Below, one piece after another: positions 52,120 through 62,754 of a stretch of DNA of 64,000 bases. This DNA is from Pogostemon cablin (lineage: Eukaryota > Streptophyta > Magnoliopsida > Lamiales > Lamiaceae). Where the stretch lies: the NCBI GenBank assembly GCA_023678885.1, contig CM042965.1, positions 34,267,777 to 34,331,776 of the forward strand, written 5' to 3'. The first letter of the stretch is position 1. Every line of letters starts with the position of its first letter. The notes under the pieces are model-generated. The model had not been told where the DNA came from and made no database searches. It saw nothing but the letters and a program-made list of their open reading frames with translations. A program made the position numbers and the translations under genes.

Positions 52120-52146
52120 TAATTGATAATAATAATAATAATAATG
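52067..52146. repeat. (AAT)n microsatellite
   Basis: About 26 trinucleotide units with two interruptions. Confidence 0.97.
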
Positions 52147-52254
52147 ATGGTGGATACCTTCAAAATTTTAATAGAACTTGAAGAAAACTTTTTAATAGAA
52201 GAAATTATTTTTTACATATAGAAAATATTTTACCTTTTCATACTGTATTTATAA

Positions 52255-52385
52255 TAAAGTTTTTGGATTATGAGTAACACGTTTAAAATTCTGTCATGAT
52301 GTGTTATTTTGTGATTTTTTTTTATTACACATCTCATCCCATATCTAAAACACAGACATGATAACAATGAACATAGACTATAAAA
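52255..52385 (-). repeat. Inverted copy of the 53.5-kb repeat
   Basis: The reverse complement (ttcattgttatcatgt .. gggatgagatgtgtaataaaa .. atcacaaaataacacatcatgac) matches 53485-53620 and 52920-53280. With those copies it may form the terminal inverted repeats of an unrecognised element of ~1.3 kb. Confidence 0.7.
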
Positions 52386-52919
52386 ACGAACATAGACTAA
52401 AAAAACTTTTTATTTATGATTTTTTTTAAAGTATAGCAACTTGGCTTTTACTTATTAAAGTTTGATTAGAAAATTTTCTATTAAGAAATCCAGCAAAATA
52501 AATTATTTTAAAATTTTTTATTTAATTTCATCCATAAATTAATTAATTAAGTTAAAATTATTGGTTGATAAATTTATCTTATTATTTGAGGGAGAATTAT
52601 CTTCTATATCCAAAGAAAATTAAAGTTAATCATAATTATAAAAACTTTAAAAATCATATCCATAAAAAAATGATCTTAATCTTATTTTAATTATACACTT
52701 TTTGAGAATTTTAATAATAATAATTGAAAATCTGAACAAACTAAACTACTAAATACATAGATGTGACATTAACATATATAATAATAAAAAGTATAAGATA
52801 TTAAAATTATATTTATTTAATATTTATATAAATACATTATTATTAGATAAAATACTCACAACTTTATTTAATATTTATTTCAATCATATATTAAAAATAT
52901 AAAATATATATTTTATTGT

Positions 52920-53300
52920 ACTAATGAGTTTTGTAGATTACATTCATTGTTATCATGTTTATATTTTCAATGTGGGGTGAAATATATACTACTCTCTCCG
53001 TCCGGTTCTAAGGTATCTATTTACTTTTTGCACGTGTCCGGTTTTATAGTATTCATTTGTCTTTTGCATGTGAATTAAGGAGTATTATTATTATATGTAA
53101 AGTGGGTAGTTATATTAGAGGGAAGTGGTGGGTCATATTGTGTATTTTTTTACTAAATAGGGGAAATAGATACCTTTAAAGCGGATGTCAGGAATAGTAA
53201 AATGGATACCTTAAAAGTGGACGGTAGCATAAAAAAAGTCACAGAATGATAAATCATCACGGAAGAAATAGAGATGTGTCACCTCATATATTATTATTAT
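52920..53300 (+). repeat. Direct copy of the 53.5-kb repeat, split by a Stowaway
   Basis: gagttttgtagattacattcattgttatc .. gtggggtgaaatata, then the Stowaway, then agtcacagaatgataaatcatcacggaagaa. The copy at 53485-53620 shows the unsplit form. Confidence 0.75.
52992..53224. mobile_element. Stowaway MITE
   Basis: CTCTCTCCGTCCGGTTCTAAGG and CCTTAAAAGTGGACGG, TA-flanked. Same subfamily as 14912-15150. Confidence 0.82.
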
Positions 53301-53484
53301 ATATTAATATAAGATTAAGACAATCTTCTAGGAGAAACCAACTAACCAATAATTTTAACTTGATTAATTTTTAATGATGCAATCAATAAAAAAATCTTTT
53401 AAAAAAAATCGTATTTCTAAAATATTAGAAACCTTCAAATTTCAAGTTGTCACACTTTTAAAAAAAAAATCCTAAAGAATGAGT

Positions 53485-53625
53485 TTTATATACTACATTC
53501 ATTGTTATTATGTTTGTATTTTTTATGTGGAATGAGATGTGTAATAAAAAGAAGAAAAAAATCACAAAATGACATGTCATCACGGAAGAATTTTAGAAGT
53601 ATTACCTCATCATCCAAGAACTCTT
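53485..53625 (+). repeat. ~130-bp repeat, unsplit copy
   Basis: tacattcattgttattatg .. ggaatgagatgtgtaataaaaag .. atcacggaagaa: the uninterrupted version of the repeat at 52920-53300. Confidence 0.75.
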
Positions 53626-53646
53626 CAATAATAATAATAATAACAA

Positions 53647-53906
53647 GGGTAGGTCTTGCATGAGACCGTCTCACGTGAGACCATTTTTCACTTTTTAAAA
53701 TAGTTATCACTTTCGCTATAAATCGTTATCACTTTCGCTATAAAATGTTATCACTTTTTATTTACACTATAAATTGTTCATGAAAGAGCATTTTCACTTT
53801 TCATAATTTATTATCACTTTCCTTCATAAAAGTTATCACTTTCTGACCGTCTCACGTCACTTTCCTGTAAGCCCTTACGTGAGACGGTCTCACACAAGTC
53901 TTTGCC
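53647..53906. mobile_element. MULE-type MITE, family B
   Basis: GGGTAGGTCTTGCATGAGACC .. GGCAAAGACTTGTGTGAGACC (inverted). Flanks taataacaa / taataataa. Nearly identical to 42946-43205 over 260 bp, so movement was fairly recent. Confidence 0.88.
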
Positions 53907-54101
53907 TAATAATAATAATAATAACAATAACAACAATAATAAAATAAATTAATAAATTTCTCAATTAATTAATTAATATATCTTAAATAATAAATATATT
54001 AATTATAAAATAATATTAATAGTTAAAGGAAAATTTGATTTAAAGTAAACAACATTTGTAAATAAGTAATTAGATTAATTTTGATTAAAAAATTAAAATA
54101 A

Positions 54102-54293
54102 GGCAAAGACTTATATGAGACCGTCTGGGTTTATGTGAGATGAACAGAAAGTGATAATTTTTATAAAGAAAAGTGATACTAAATTAATGAGGAGATATTT
54201 TATAGCAAAAGTGATAATGTTTTATAGCGAAAGTGATAACTATTTTAGAACGTTAATAATGGTCCCACGTGAGACGATCTCACGCAAGACCTA
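54102..54293. mobile_element. MULE-type MITE, family B, shortened copy
   Basis: GGCAAAGACTTATATGAGACC to cccacgtgagacgatctcacgcaagacct. Internal gataatgttttatagcgaaagtgat matches the family in reverse. The outermost right bases are lost. Confidence 0.75.
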
Positions 54294-55060
54294 AAGGTGA
54301 TATTTTTCAAAAATAATTATATTGAGTAATAATTTTCAAAATCAACTGTCATTTTCCACCATTTTTCATATTTTTATTATGTTAAATAAATTTTGTGAAT
54401 TTGTCTAATTCACATTTACTATTTCATGGTGTTTAAGAAAAAAATTTTTTACTAACTTTTAAAGGTATATTAGTATTTTTTTAAGTAATGAATAAAGTGT
54501 AAAATAATGTTATGAATGTAAAAAGGGAGTGATAAATTTGGAATTAAGGTAACTTTAGAGGTTGTTGGATAAAATAAATTTCCATTTTTGAGATGTGAAA
54601 GTTATTACGGGACAAACAAAAGAAAAAAATGTGAAAGCTGTTATGGGACGGAGGTAATATATTCTATGAAATAAATAAGAAATAATAATATATTTTTAAT
54701 AAATTACGGAATATGTCCCGAACTACCTTAAAATCATGTAAGAGATATAATTATATATTGAGTCCTCATAATCTTCTACAACAATAAAATAAAAGAAGTA
54801 AAATGATCATTTGTTAGTCATCATATTTAGAAAATTTATATACTCCAGTAACATAGACATCGAATTTAAAAGATTAAAGGCGTGACTATTCAAAGATCAT
54901 TCTAATAAACGTATCCAAATTAGTAAATGTACTCTAATAAAATTAAAGTATATCATTTGAAGTTAACTTTATATATTCAATCTTACTCTTTCATCTCTCC
55001 GTTCCATTTCAATCCTTACGTACTTTCAATTTGGACATCTCATTTTAATTCTTAAAATAA
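54294..55060. other. AT-rich with two lone Stowaway-type ends
   Basis: ttatgggacggaggtaatat (54641-54660) and ctctccgttccatttcaatcc (54995-55015) resemble Stowaway ends without partners. No gene. Confidence 0.5.
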
Positions 55061-55090
55061 CTAGTGTTTACCCGACCGTGCGTTGTACAG
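55061..55090 (-). mobile_element. Helitron 3' terminus (minus strand)
   Basis: Minus strand: TGTACAACGCACGG, TCGGGTAAACA, CTAG, T. The stem is partly decayed, but the sequence is close to the end at 42662. Confidence 0.6.
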
Positions 55091-55249
55091 ACAGGGAATT
55101 TATCAAATGTTTTTTTTGCCTTTTTTATAAGTTAATATATTTCCCTTCGTATCTGATACATTGAGGTGAGGAAACGAAGTTCTCTTTTTTATTCGTTGAG
55201 GTTTATCATGCTGGATTTGTATTTTTTTTTACCGGCGCGTAGATTAATA

Positions 55250-55484
55250 CTCCCTCTGTCCGCTTCTAAGGTATCCATTTTACTATTTCTGGTGTCCGCT
55301 TCAAAGGTATATATTTTCCCTATTTAGTAAAAAATACACAATATGGTCCACCACTTCCCTCTAATACAACTATCCACTTTACATATAATAATACTCCTTA
55401 ATCCACGTGCAAAAAGCAAATGGACACCATAGAACCGGACACGTATAAAAAGCAAATGGATACCTTAGAATCGGATGGAGGGAG
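55250..55484. mobile_element. Stowaway MITE
   Basis: CTCCCTCTGTCCGCTTCTAAGG and CCTTAGAATCGGATGGAGGGAG, TA-flanked. Inverted relative to 14912-15150 and 52992-53224. Confidence 0.9.
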
Positions 55485-55734
55485 TATTTATTTTTGATTT
55501 TTTAATTTATATACCTGCAATTTAATATAGATTGTTATTTACCCTAAAATCTCTTTCTCTTGCTGCCATGTTGCCCATCTAAGGCGATATTGAAATGTTG
55601 ATTTTTTCTCCTTAAAAATAAAAGTTAAGCATTTGAGAATTTACATGCAATAATTATATAGACATTCATGCATCATGTATATACTTTAATTGAATATGCC
55701 ACGTGCCACCATTTACGCGCGAATATAAATATTG

Positions 55735-56499
55735 AAAGTTGACATTTTACAAATTCATTACCAAACAGAAATGTCCATCACCCGTACTTACAACATGACT
55801 TTTGAAAGTTGACATTTTACAAATTCTACCAAACTTACTGGTTCGAACTTTATCGATAGATAATCGATGAATGTGAACCTGCAAAGGAAACACAAAAATA
55901 TAAAAATGAAAGAAAATATAACTACAGAGAAAGGTTGATCGAAGGGCTATCAAAGTCATTACTAAACAGAAATATTCATCACCCGTACCCGTAACAGGAA
56001 ATGTCCGTCGCCCATATTTATCCGTATCTACAACATAACTTTTGAAAGTTGACATTTTACAAATTTTATCAAACTTAATCATTCAGACTTTATAGGTGGA
56101 TAATCAATGAATATTGAACTGCAAAGGAAATACAAAAACATAGAAATGAAAGAAAATATAACTACAGAGAATGGGTGATCGAAGGGTTATCAAAGATATT
56201 ACCGAACAAAAATATCCATCACCCGTACCCATATTCAGCTTAATGTCCATCACCCATATCCGTATCACCCGTATCTACAACATAACTTTTCAAAGTTGAC
56301 ATATTACAAATTCTACTAAACTTACTGATTCGTACTTTATTGATAAATAACGATGAATATGATCCTACAAAGTAAACAAAAAACATAAAAATAAAAAAAA
56401 ACTATTGAGAAAGGTTGATCAAAGGGGTTATAAAATCTAGTACCAAAGAGAAATACCAATCACCCGTACCTATATTCAGTAAATGTCCATCACCCGTAC
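55735..56499. repeat. Tandem repeat, period ~240-248 bp, about three units
   Basis: Units start with gaaagttgacattttacaaatt at about 55735 (partial), 55800, 56039 and 56287. Each ends in a run of catcacccgta(c/t) words. The two full periods are about 240 and 248 bp. The 111-codon minus frame (55747-56082) just reads through it. Not recognised as part of a known element; it ends exactly where the LTR fragment begins. Confidence 0.88.
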
Positions 56500-57018
56500 T
56501 GATCGTAGTCATTTTCACCTAAATTTTAGTGTCTTTATTTGTGTATTTTCGGATATTTTTAACCGTATTTGTGTTACTTTTGGTTGAGTTATTGTTATTT
56601 TGAGGAATGTGGTATAAATTGACAAGAATTGTGTAAATGAGTTCAAATATATGTAAAACAGGTCAAGAATGGATAAAAATAGAGTCGGGAGCGAAAAGGA
56701 GACGGAAGAACAGAGAATGTTAGTACACGGGCCATGTGCGGAACACGGTCCTGTACCAATTGGCCGTGTAGTGTCATCAGAACTCGCTGCTTGCCCAGGA
56801 AGATGGTCGTGCGCTGCTGCACGCCCCGTGTGCGGAGCACGGCCCTGTAAGAAAAAGCCGTGCATTGTCGTCAGAAAATGCTACACGGCCATGACCATGG
56901 CCATGCAGCGTAGCTCGAGCCGTGTCCAGAGCACGCACAACACGCCGAAGTAGGTGTGCCCTGCACGGGCCGTGTGCTGCTGCACGGGTGCTTGTTCACC
57001 TTTTTGCGTGTCTCCAAG
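56500..57018 (+). mobile_element. LTR fragment of the first Athila-like family
   Basis: TGATCGTAGTCATTTTCACC..ttttagtgtc matches the 5' end of the LTR at 15666 onward, including its own ACACGG..CCGTGT island (56710-56990). It is interrupted at 57018 by the third LTR element; the remainder should lie beyond the right edge. Frames in the island are not genes. Confidence 0.85.
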
Positions 57019-58098
57019 TGTAGGGAATCTATTGTAGCTCATCGTGTGACCAAGTAAAAATATCAAACCCAATGGATAATTCTAGACTTACTATTTAATC
57101 TAATTATGACTATTTTAAATTAAGACAAATCTGGGTATTTTAAGAAAATTACCTAAATTAAAGATGCAGAAAATAAATACTAAAAATAATAAAATAACAG
57201 ATAAAATTAAATATGGAAGTGTTCAAGAGAGAAGATAGATAGCTCTAGGTAATCCAGTTAAATTGGTCAAATCAAATCACTAGACAATCGGTTAGAGTCC
57301 CTGCAGTTCTTATGAAGGCAATCACTTAATTATGTTAAATCCCTTTTTTAGAGTAAACTCAACACGTACGCCTGGTTTGAACCCTCAGATGCAGAAAAAT
57401 AAATCTTACTCCCTTTTTAGGTACTTCATGTAAAATTCCATTAAAGGCTAATATACTAGACTTCCCTTTATAGGTACTTAAGAATTAATCCCCAACTCCA
57501 ACCTAACAATCTAAGAAACCAAATCCTCTAGAATGGTAATTAATAAATATATTAAGTGTCCAATATTAATTATTCTAATGAATAAAGGTTATATGGTTAG
57601 ATCCCCTTTACCCATAACAGATAGACAAATATAATTTCTTCTATGACACAAGCAATAATCATGAACATGCATAGGACAATGACATACCCATGAATAAGGA
57701 CAGATCATATAAGACAAAATAAAAGTCTCACATCAAATCATTAATAAAGGAATAAGTATACTGCAGGTATTCAACCTTAAGTATAGATCATCAATTCAAA
57801 ACAACTTAGCCTTCAAACCTAGCGCTATCCAAGAAGTACTAGCCCATGGTGTTATAGGCAACACACATGGTTAGGTATGAAAGCATATTCAAAATTAAGA
57901 AAGAAAGAAGAAATAAAACCCTAGATATGGTGTGATCCTTCGTTCTCTCCTCCGTGATTCTGAACCTTCTTGTTCTCCTTCTCAAGTAAGCAATACTGAC
58001 GAACTCTCAGGGATGGGTGGATGGGATGGTGAAATGCGAAAGGGTATGAAAAGTTATGGAGAGTTGTGGAGAGTTAGGGTTTAGAACACCCAAGGACT

Positions 58099-58108
58099 CC
58101 TTTTATAG
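58099..58108 (-). promoter_or_regulatory. LTR TATA box
   Basis: Minus strand caacTATAAAAGGagtccttggg, just downstream of the palindrome island. Confidence 0.6.
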
Positions 58109-58207
58109 TTGGAGGCTAGAAAATCACGAATTTTGACTTAAAAGTGGGCTTTTTCGCGCTAAAAACACAAACGGGCCGAAAAAATGACAAAAAAATGATG
58201 TCGGGCC

Positions 58208-58590
58208 TCGCTGGGAAGCTGCACGAGTCGTGCCAAGCTTGGCACGAGTCGTGCTGCCCTTGCATGGGTCGTGTGGTCTCCCCGCACGGGTCGTGCCGCT
58301 CGTTGGCAGTCTGCGCGACCTCACGGTTTTGCTCATAACTTCTTCATCCGATCTTCGATTTTAGTGATTTTTACGCTCACGCGATTCTCTCTTCCTTGGA
58401 TTTCCAACCATATAAATAACTCTTGGAAACTCATCCATTTGAGTATGGCACGACTTGTGCAAAGTAGTGGCACGAGTCATGCACTTCCGGGGCGTGCTAG
58501 GCGGCGATGGCATCTCGTGCCGCATGTGGCCGGCACGAGTGGGCAGTACGACTGGTCTCCTGTCCAGCACGAGTCGTGCCATGCTGTAAC
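58208..58590. repeat. GCACGAGTCGTGC palindrome island in the LTR
   Basis: Two blocks (58208-58320 and 58445-58590) of gcacgagtcgtgcc-type words, GC-rich. The same words recur in the internal region at 62212-62440. Confidence 0.85.
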
Positions 58591-58797
58591 AAATTTTACT
58601 TTCGCCCGATTTCGACCCCAACTTCTGATTTTGCTCTTTTCACCTCATTTTCCACTTGAAAACACGAAATAACACCTCACGTGCATCTGAAACATAAAAT
58701 TATACAATTTTACCATAAGATGCTCAAATACAGATATAAATCCCCTCATAACGGTGCTAAATCAGACTCTAAAACAAGCTGATTTTTACACTAATCA

Positions 58798-58812
58798 AAC
58801 CCCCAAACTTAA
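58798..58812 (-). promoter_or_regulatory. Polypurine tract
   Basis: Minus strand TAAGTTTGGGGGTT lies next to the LTR end, with gttgttcggggacgaac just inside, as in the element at 24 kb. Confidence 0.78.
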
Positions 58813-60729
58813 GATGTTGTTCGTCCCCGAACAACGAAAAAGAACAAAGAAGAAGAATATTAGTGTGTAAATCTAAGGGAAAACAAGGAATATGACAACT
58901 AGCCCATTCAACACAATTGTCATTGACTCCGGTCATGCAACTCTAATTACATGCAATAATTCATTCATAGCCTACAAGTTAAGACAATCACCCCCAATTC
59001 AAGTGCTCCATCAACTTATTCTCACTGGAAGTAAATCACTCTTACTCAAGTGTAAAAGATGTACACTTGTGGGGTATGGTTTTTACATTCAAATTCAATT
59101 CAAGTGCATGCGTAACCATAAGCTTGCCAAACATCTCAAACTCTCCACCACTTAAAGTATGATTCGACAATGGGATCAAAAAGACTTTTATTAAGATGTA
59201 ATGTTGGATCTTTGGTAAAGGTAGGAAATATATGGATAAAGTGACTCAAAACTCGGATCAATCAAGTGGCCATCTATCATGATCTTTCATTCTCTTACTC
59301 ACTTCAATTCAAGCACATCATCCTCCTCAGCTCTTCAAATTTCTCTTCCATGCACAACATGTATATATATATATTCTCCTTCTTTTTTTTCTATTCTTCT
59401 CTTGAGGTACCAGTTTTAGGAACTACTTCACGCATCCTCCATAGGGTACCAGTTTCGGGCACTACCCTAGGGTATTTGTTTCATGAAGTACTAGATTTAA
59501 GCACTACTCCATGATTTTCTTTAGATGCATTCTCAAGATCAATCACTTTTTCAATACCAATTTCATTCCTTCCCAAGTTGTTATCAAGCTCCATCAACTC
59601 ACTTTGAAAAGCCTCTAATTATCTTCATGACGGACAATCAAGGCTAAAAAAATTATTAAGATACTCGAAGTGGTTATTTCTCGTATGTTGCTAAAGAATG
59701 AGGTTTTAAGGCTCAAAGGGGTTAACTACGGATAAACAATCATATGGTAGAGAATTATTTGGCTAAGTGACTCATAATAATCAAGAATGGCCTTAAATCA
59801 TCTCCCATCATCTAACATAACATGCGGTCTCAAGTAAGATAAAGGCAAAATCTAGAATACACACACAAGAACGATACTCACCAGAAAGAAATATCATGTG
59901 AGTACATGACTTATAGGCTCAAATCTCACATGGGTTTCTAAGTAACAGAGCACTCTTCATGGTAAGCAATATCTCACAAATACACTTAGAATTTCATATC
60001 ACAATATAACTTAAGTACATTTCCTTCATTAATTTCAAGAGCATATGAATTTCTATCAGAAATCTAACAACTAAATCCATACTAAGCAAACAACCAGAAA
60101 CCCAAACATAAGTACCTCAACTACTCAAAAATCAAAACAAATCAAAATTAATAATAAATAAACGAAGGCACCTGATTTATCTCCTCCACATCTTGCAAGC
60201 TCCTCGAGATTTCCAACTCGGTCAGGCTTAGGCCTCAGATATAACTCACTTTTTCTTCTACACTGATATCCTTTATAATCATTAAAGCTCAAACACATCT
60301 CATCACCAATAAGAACTCATCAGTAACATCATAGGAGAACTCAAAATTCAACCAAAAATAAATCACACCAAAACTAGGAAAACTAAACATGACAAAACAA
60401 AACACTTGGATAATTGCAAAAAAAATTCGAACATTCGAAATAAATTCCAAAAATTCTAAAAACAATCAACCTCCAAACATCACACACAAGTGAAAGAAAA
60501 TTTACCTCGGTGCTTCAAGACATTGGGATGCACATCCACCCCCCCAAACTTAGTTCAAACTAAGTGAGAAACTAAGTTTGCAAAAAGTGAAAACCATAAG
60601 CGAAGAAGCACCTAATAAAATTTCCTACACCAAATAAAAATATTAAAGCAATAAAACAGGAGGGTAAGCCCTCAATAAGCGCTCATGTTTAATGTCGGAG
60701 AGTAACAACGGAATGTAGAATATGTAGAC
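58813..60729 (-). mobile_element. 3' untranslated region of the third LTR element
   Basis: About 1.9 kb, no coding similarity. It holds a short tandem word gg(t)accagtttyrggmactac at 59406-59475 and cccccaaacttagttcaaact at 60541-60561, both shared with the 3' UTR at 24-25.6 kb. 87- and 82-codon frames here have no recognisable domain. Confidence 0.75.
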
Positions 60730-61713
60730 TACTGATTAAGAGGGCGATCCTCTTTCATCTTCACCTTCCAATACTTTTTCCCCCTCTTATCATCCACACT
60801 CTCTACCTTACCCTTCTTAGGTACCATATGATCAGTAGAATCTCATTTCTCAAGATTTCACGTCTCATTCTTGTCAATCTTTCACTCAATTTTAGAATCA
60901 GTCCTATCACCATCAAGATCAAAGTCAGAATGAAACTGATCACAAAATAAAGAAAGAGAGAAAGAATTCTCAAATCTGTCGGTATTCGGTGGTATATTAG
61001 GAGGCTTCAAATAGGCATCATCTCCTCTTCCTTTGTCTACATCCTTCTTCTCAACCTTAACTACTACATCCTTCGCCCCCTTCATAGGTGGTGGTTCTCT
61101 TGCACTTGCAACCTTGAGGCTCGCAGCAGTCGGCATAAGCTTTCTTGCTAAATCCCTACAGTCAGACTTATGTAAGTATTCAATGTATCCATTAGAAAGA
61201 TCATCATACCCGTCATCAAAATCAGTAGAAAGAAAAGCAAGAAGTTTGCTTCGATTTTTTTTTCACATGATCCTTAGACAGGATCAAAGGCACGCTCTCC
61301 TCCGCGGCTCCCTCAACTTCTTTGATACTTCTGCACTCTTGCATATCAGTAGGCCACTTCATAACTCTCTCAAGTGAAAAGACGACTTCTTCATCATTAA
61401 CTTGCAACTTCAATTCCCCCTTCTACACATCAATATTTGCTCCTGCAGTCGCAAGGAACGGGCTTCCCAAAATTAAAGGAACTCTATCATCATCGTCTTC
61501 TTCCATGTCTAGCACAATGAAGTCCACTGGAAATATGAACATTCCAACTTTCACTAAAACATCTTCAACTACCCCCCGTGGGTAGATCAATGATCTATCA
61601 GCAAGCTGCAATGCTACAGATGTCGGCTTCAGCTCCCCAAAACCAAGCTTCTTGAATACGGAATAAGGCATCAGATTGATGCTAGCCCTCAAATCACATA
61701 AGGCTCTCTTAGC
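60730..61713 (-). pseudogene. Retropepsin-like protease and C-terminal extension, broken
   Basis: From 61713: a TAA right after IPCEIGHG, then AKRALCDLRASINLMPYSVF, GFGELKPTSV, FPVDFIVLDM, RVPLILGSPFLATAGANIDV, stop, KLQVNDEEVVFS, MKWPTDMQ, and in further frames IDKNE and KRGKKYWKVKMKED (ending near 60733). The catalytic loop reads D-L-R-A instead of D-L-G-A, so the protease is probably dead. The KRGKKY tail is shared with the element at 25.7 kb. Confidence 0.88.
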
Positions 61714-62385
61714 TTATCCATGTCCAATCTCACAAGGTATGGTAAAGCTCTCCGGATCTTTCAACTTCGTAGGAAGTTTCTTTTGAATCACAGAACCGCA
61801 TCTCTCTATCTTATTCACCGACTTATCTTCGGTCAAAATCCTCTTCTTAGACATGATATCCTTCAAGAACCTTGCATAATTGGGCATCTCTTCTAAAGCT
61901 TCTGCGAAAGGAATATTTATGTGGATCTTCTTGAACATCTCCACAAACTTCTTGAATTTTTCATCCAATCCTTTCTTCAAAAATTGCTGTGGAAACGGAA
62001 TAGGATCATTTGTCTTTGGAATGCCCCAAATATCCTTCTCAAACTCCTCTCTTTTTTCTTTTTCAGCTCTTTCTGCCTTAGCTTTTTGCCACTTTTTCAA
62101 CTTAATTTCAGGTTCTTTTGACTTTTCTTCAGTTTCATGGACCTTGGGATCATTCTGGATAGGTTTGATAACATGAAAATCGGGACAAATTTCCGACGTT
62201 TTCATCGGAGAGGTGCACGAATCGTGCAGGACTGTCGCACGAGTCGTGCCGCTGTCGTGCCAATCGGAATCGGCAGTTGTGTCGCCTACGCATGAGTCGT
62301 GCCGGCAATTTACTAGGTCGTGCCGACCATGACCCCAGGTCGTGCCACCCAGTGCTGCTTCCGTCGGCTGGCACGATACGTGCAC
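61714..62385 (-). CDS. Gag-protease linker ORF
   Basis: An open frame of ~223 codons. The first ~65 codons are the CACGAGTCGTG island read as protein (HDSC, GTTRA, RHDS words) and have no domain. From FHVIKPIQ a charged linker follows (KKWQKAKAERAEKEKREEFE, IWGIPKTNDPIPFPQQFLKK), then PNYARFLKDI and the start of the protease (LKDPESFTIPCEIGHG). The stop at 61714 cuts it from the protease core. It is homologous to 27429-27818 and 19100-19400. Confidence 0.8.
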   Translation of the reverse strand: MHVSCQPTEAALGGTTWGHGRHDLVNCRHDSCVGDTTADSDWHDSGTTRATVLHDSCTSPMKTSEICPDFHVIKPIQNDPKVHETEEKSKEPEIKLKKWQKAKAERAEKEKREEFEKDIWGIPKTNDPIPFPQQFLKKGLDEKFKKFVEMFKKIHINIPFAEALEEMPNYARFLKDIMSKKRILTEDKSVNKIERCGSVIQKKLPTKLKDPESFTIPCEIGHG

Positions 62386-62440
62386 TCTGCTGCTTTCTGG
62401 GCTGCACGAGTAGTGCGGTGTCTGGCATGAGTCATGCGAC
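62212..62440. repeat. CACGAGTCGTG island inside the internal region
   Basis: gcacgagtcgtgccg, ctacgcatgagtcgtgccgg, ggtcgtgcc, ggctgcacgagtagtgcgg and further words, in the same style as the LTR island at 58208-58590. The other two elements lack an island at this position. Confidence 0.85.
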
Positions 62441-62754
62441 GTGTCAGTGTCGTCCTTCTCGTTCTTGTCTGATTTTTCAACATCCGTTTTGACTTCAGCC
62501 TATTCCAATGGCATTTTTGGGCCTTCGTACTGCGTTCCACTCCTCAGGGTGATAGCCATAACTTGCTCCTTTGGGTTCGTCACCGTTTTGGATGGAAACT
62601 TACCTTATTGCTCCAATCGCCCTACTGCAGCATGTAACTTTCCAAGAGCATTATCAGTTTCCTTCTACTTTCTATCCATCTCTTTCTGCCTACTTACAGA
62701 TTTCTCAGTAGTAGACATCATTAGCTTGACCATCAAATTCAACTGTTCTCCGTG
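62441..62754 (-). pseudogene. Decayed end of gag
   Basis: Between the gag stop and the linker ORF the frame has several stops. EFDG, VSRQKEMDRK and a KLHAAVGRLEQ-like coiled-coil trace suggest the lost gag C-terminus. Confidence 0.5.

Larger units (their letters stand above)
57019..58797 (-). repeat. 3' LTR of the third LTR element
   Basis: TGTAGGGAATCTATTGTAGC to ttacactaatca, 1779 bp. It is the same length and layout as the LTR at 22222 (leader, wheat-like ggatggatggg word, TATA, palindrome island) but a different sequence. Boundaries are inferred from TG..CA ends and the polypurine tract, as the partner LTR is outside. Confidence 0.8.

Noticed and set aside
55747..56082. 111-codon minus frame
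   Set aside because: It reads through a 240-bp tandem repeat and is not kept in the next unit.
56515..58672. High-G+C frames near 56.6-57.0 and 58.1-58.6 kb
   Set aside because: They are LTR palindrome islands, and the peptide repeats arise from the short DNA repeats.
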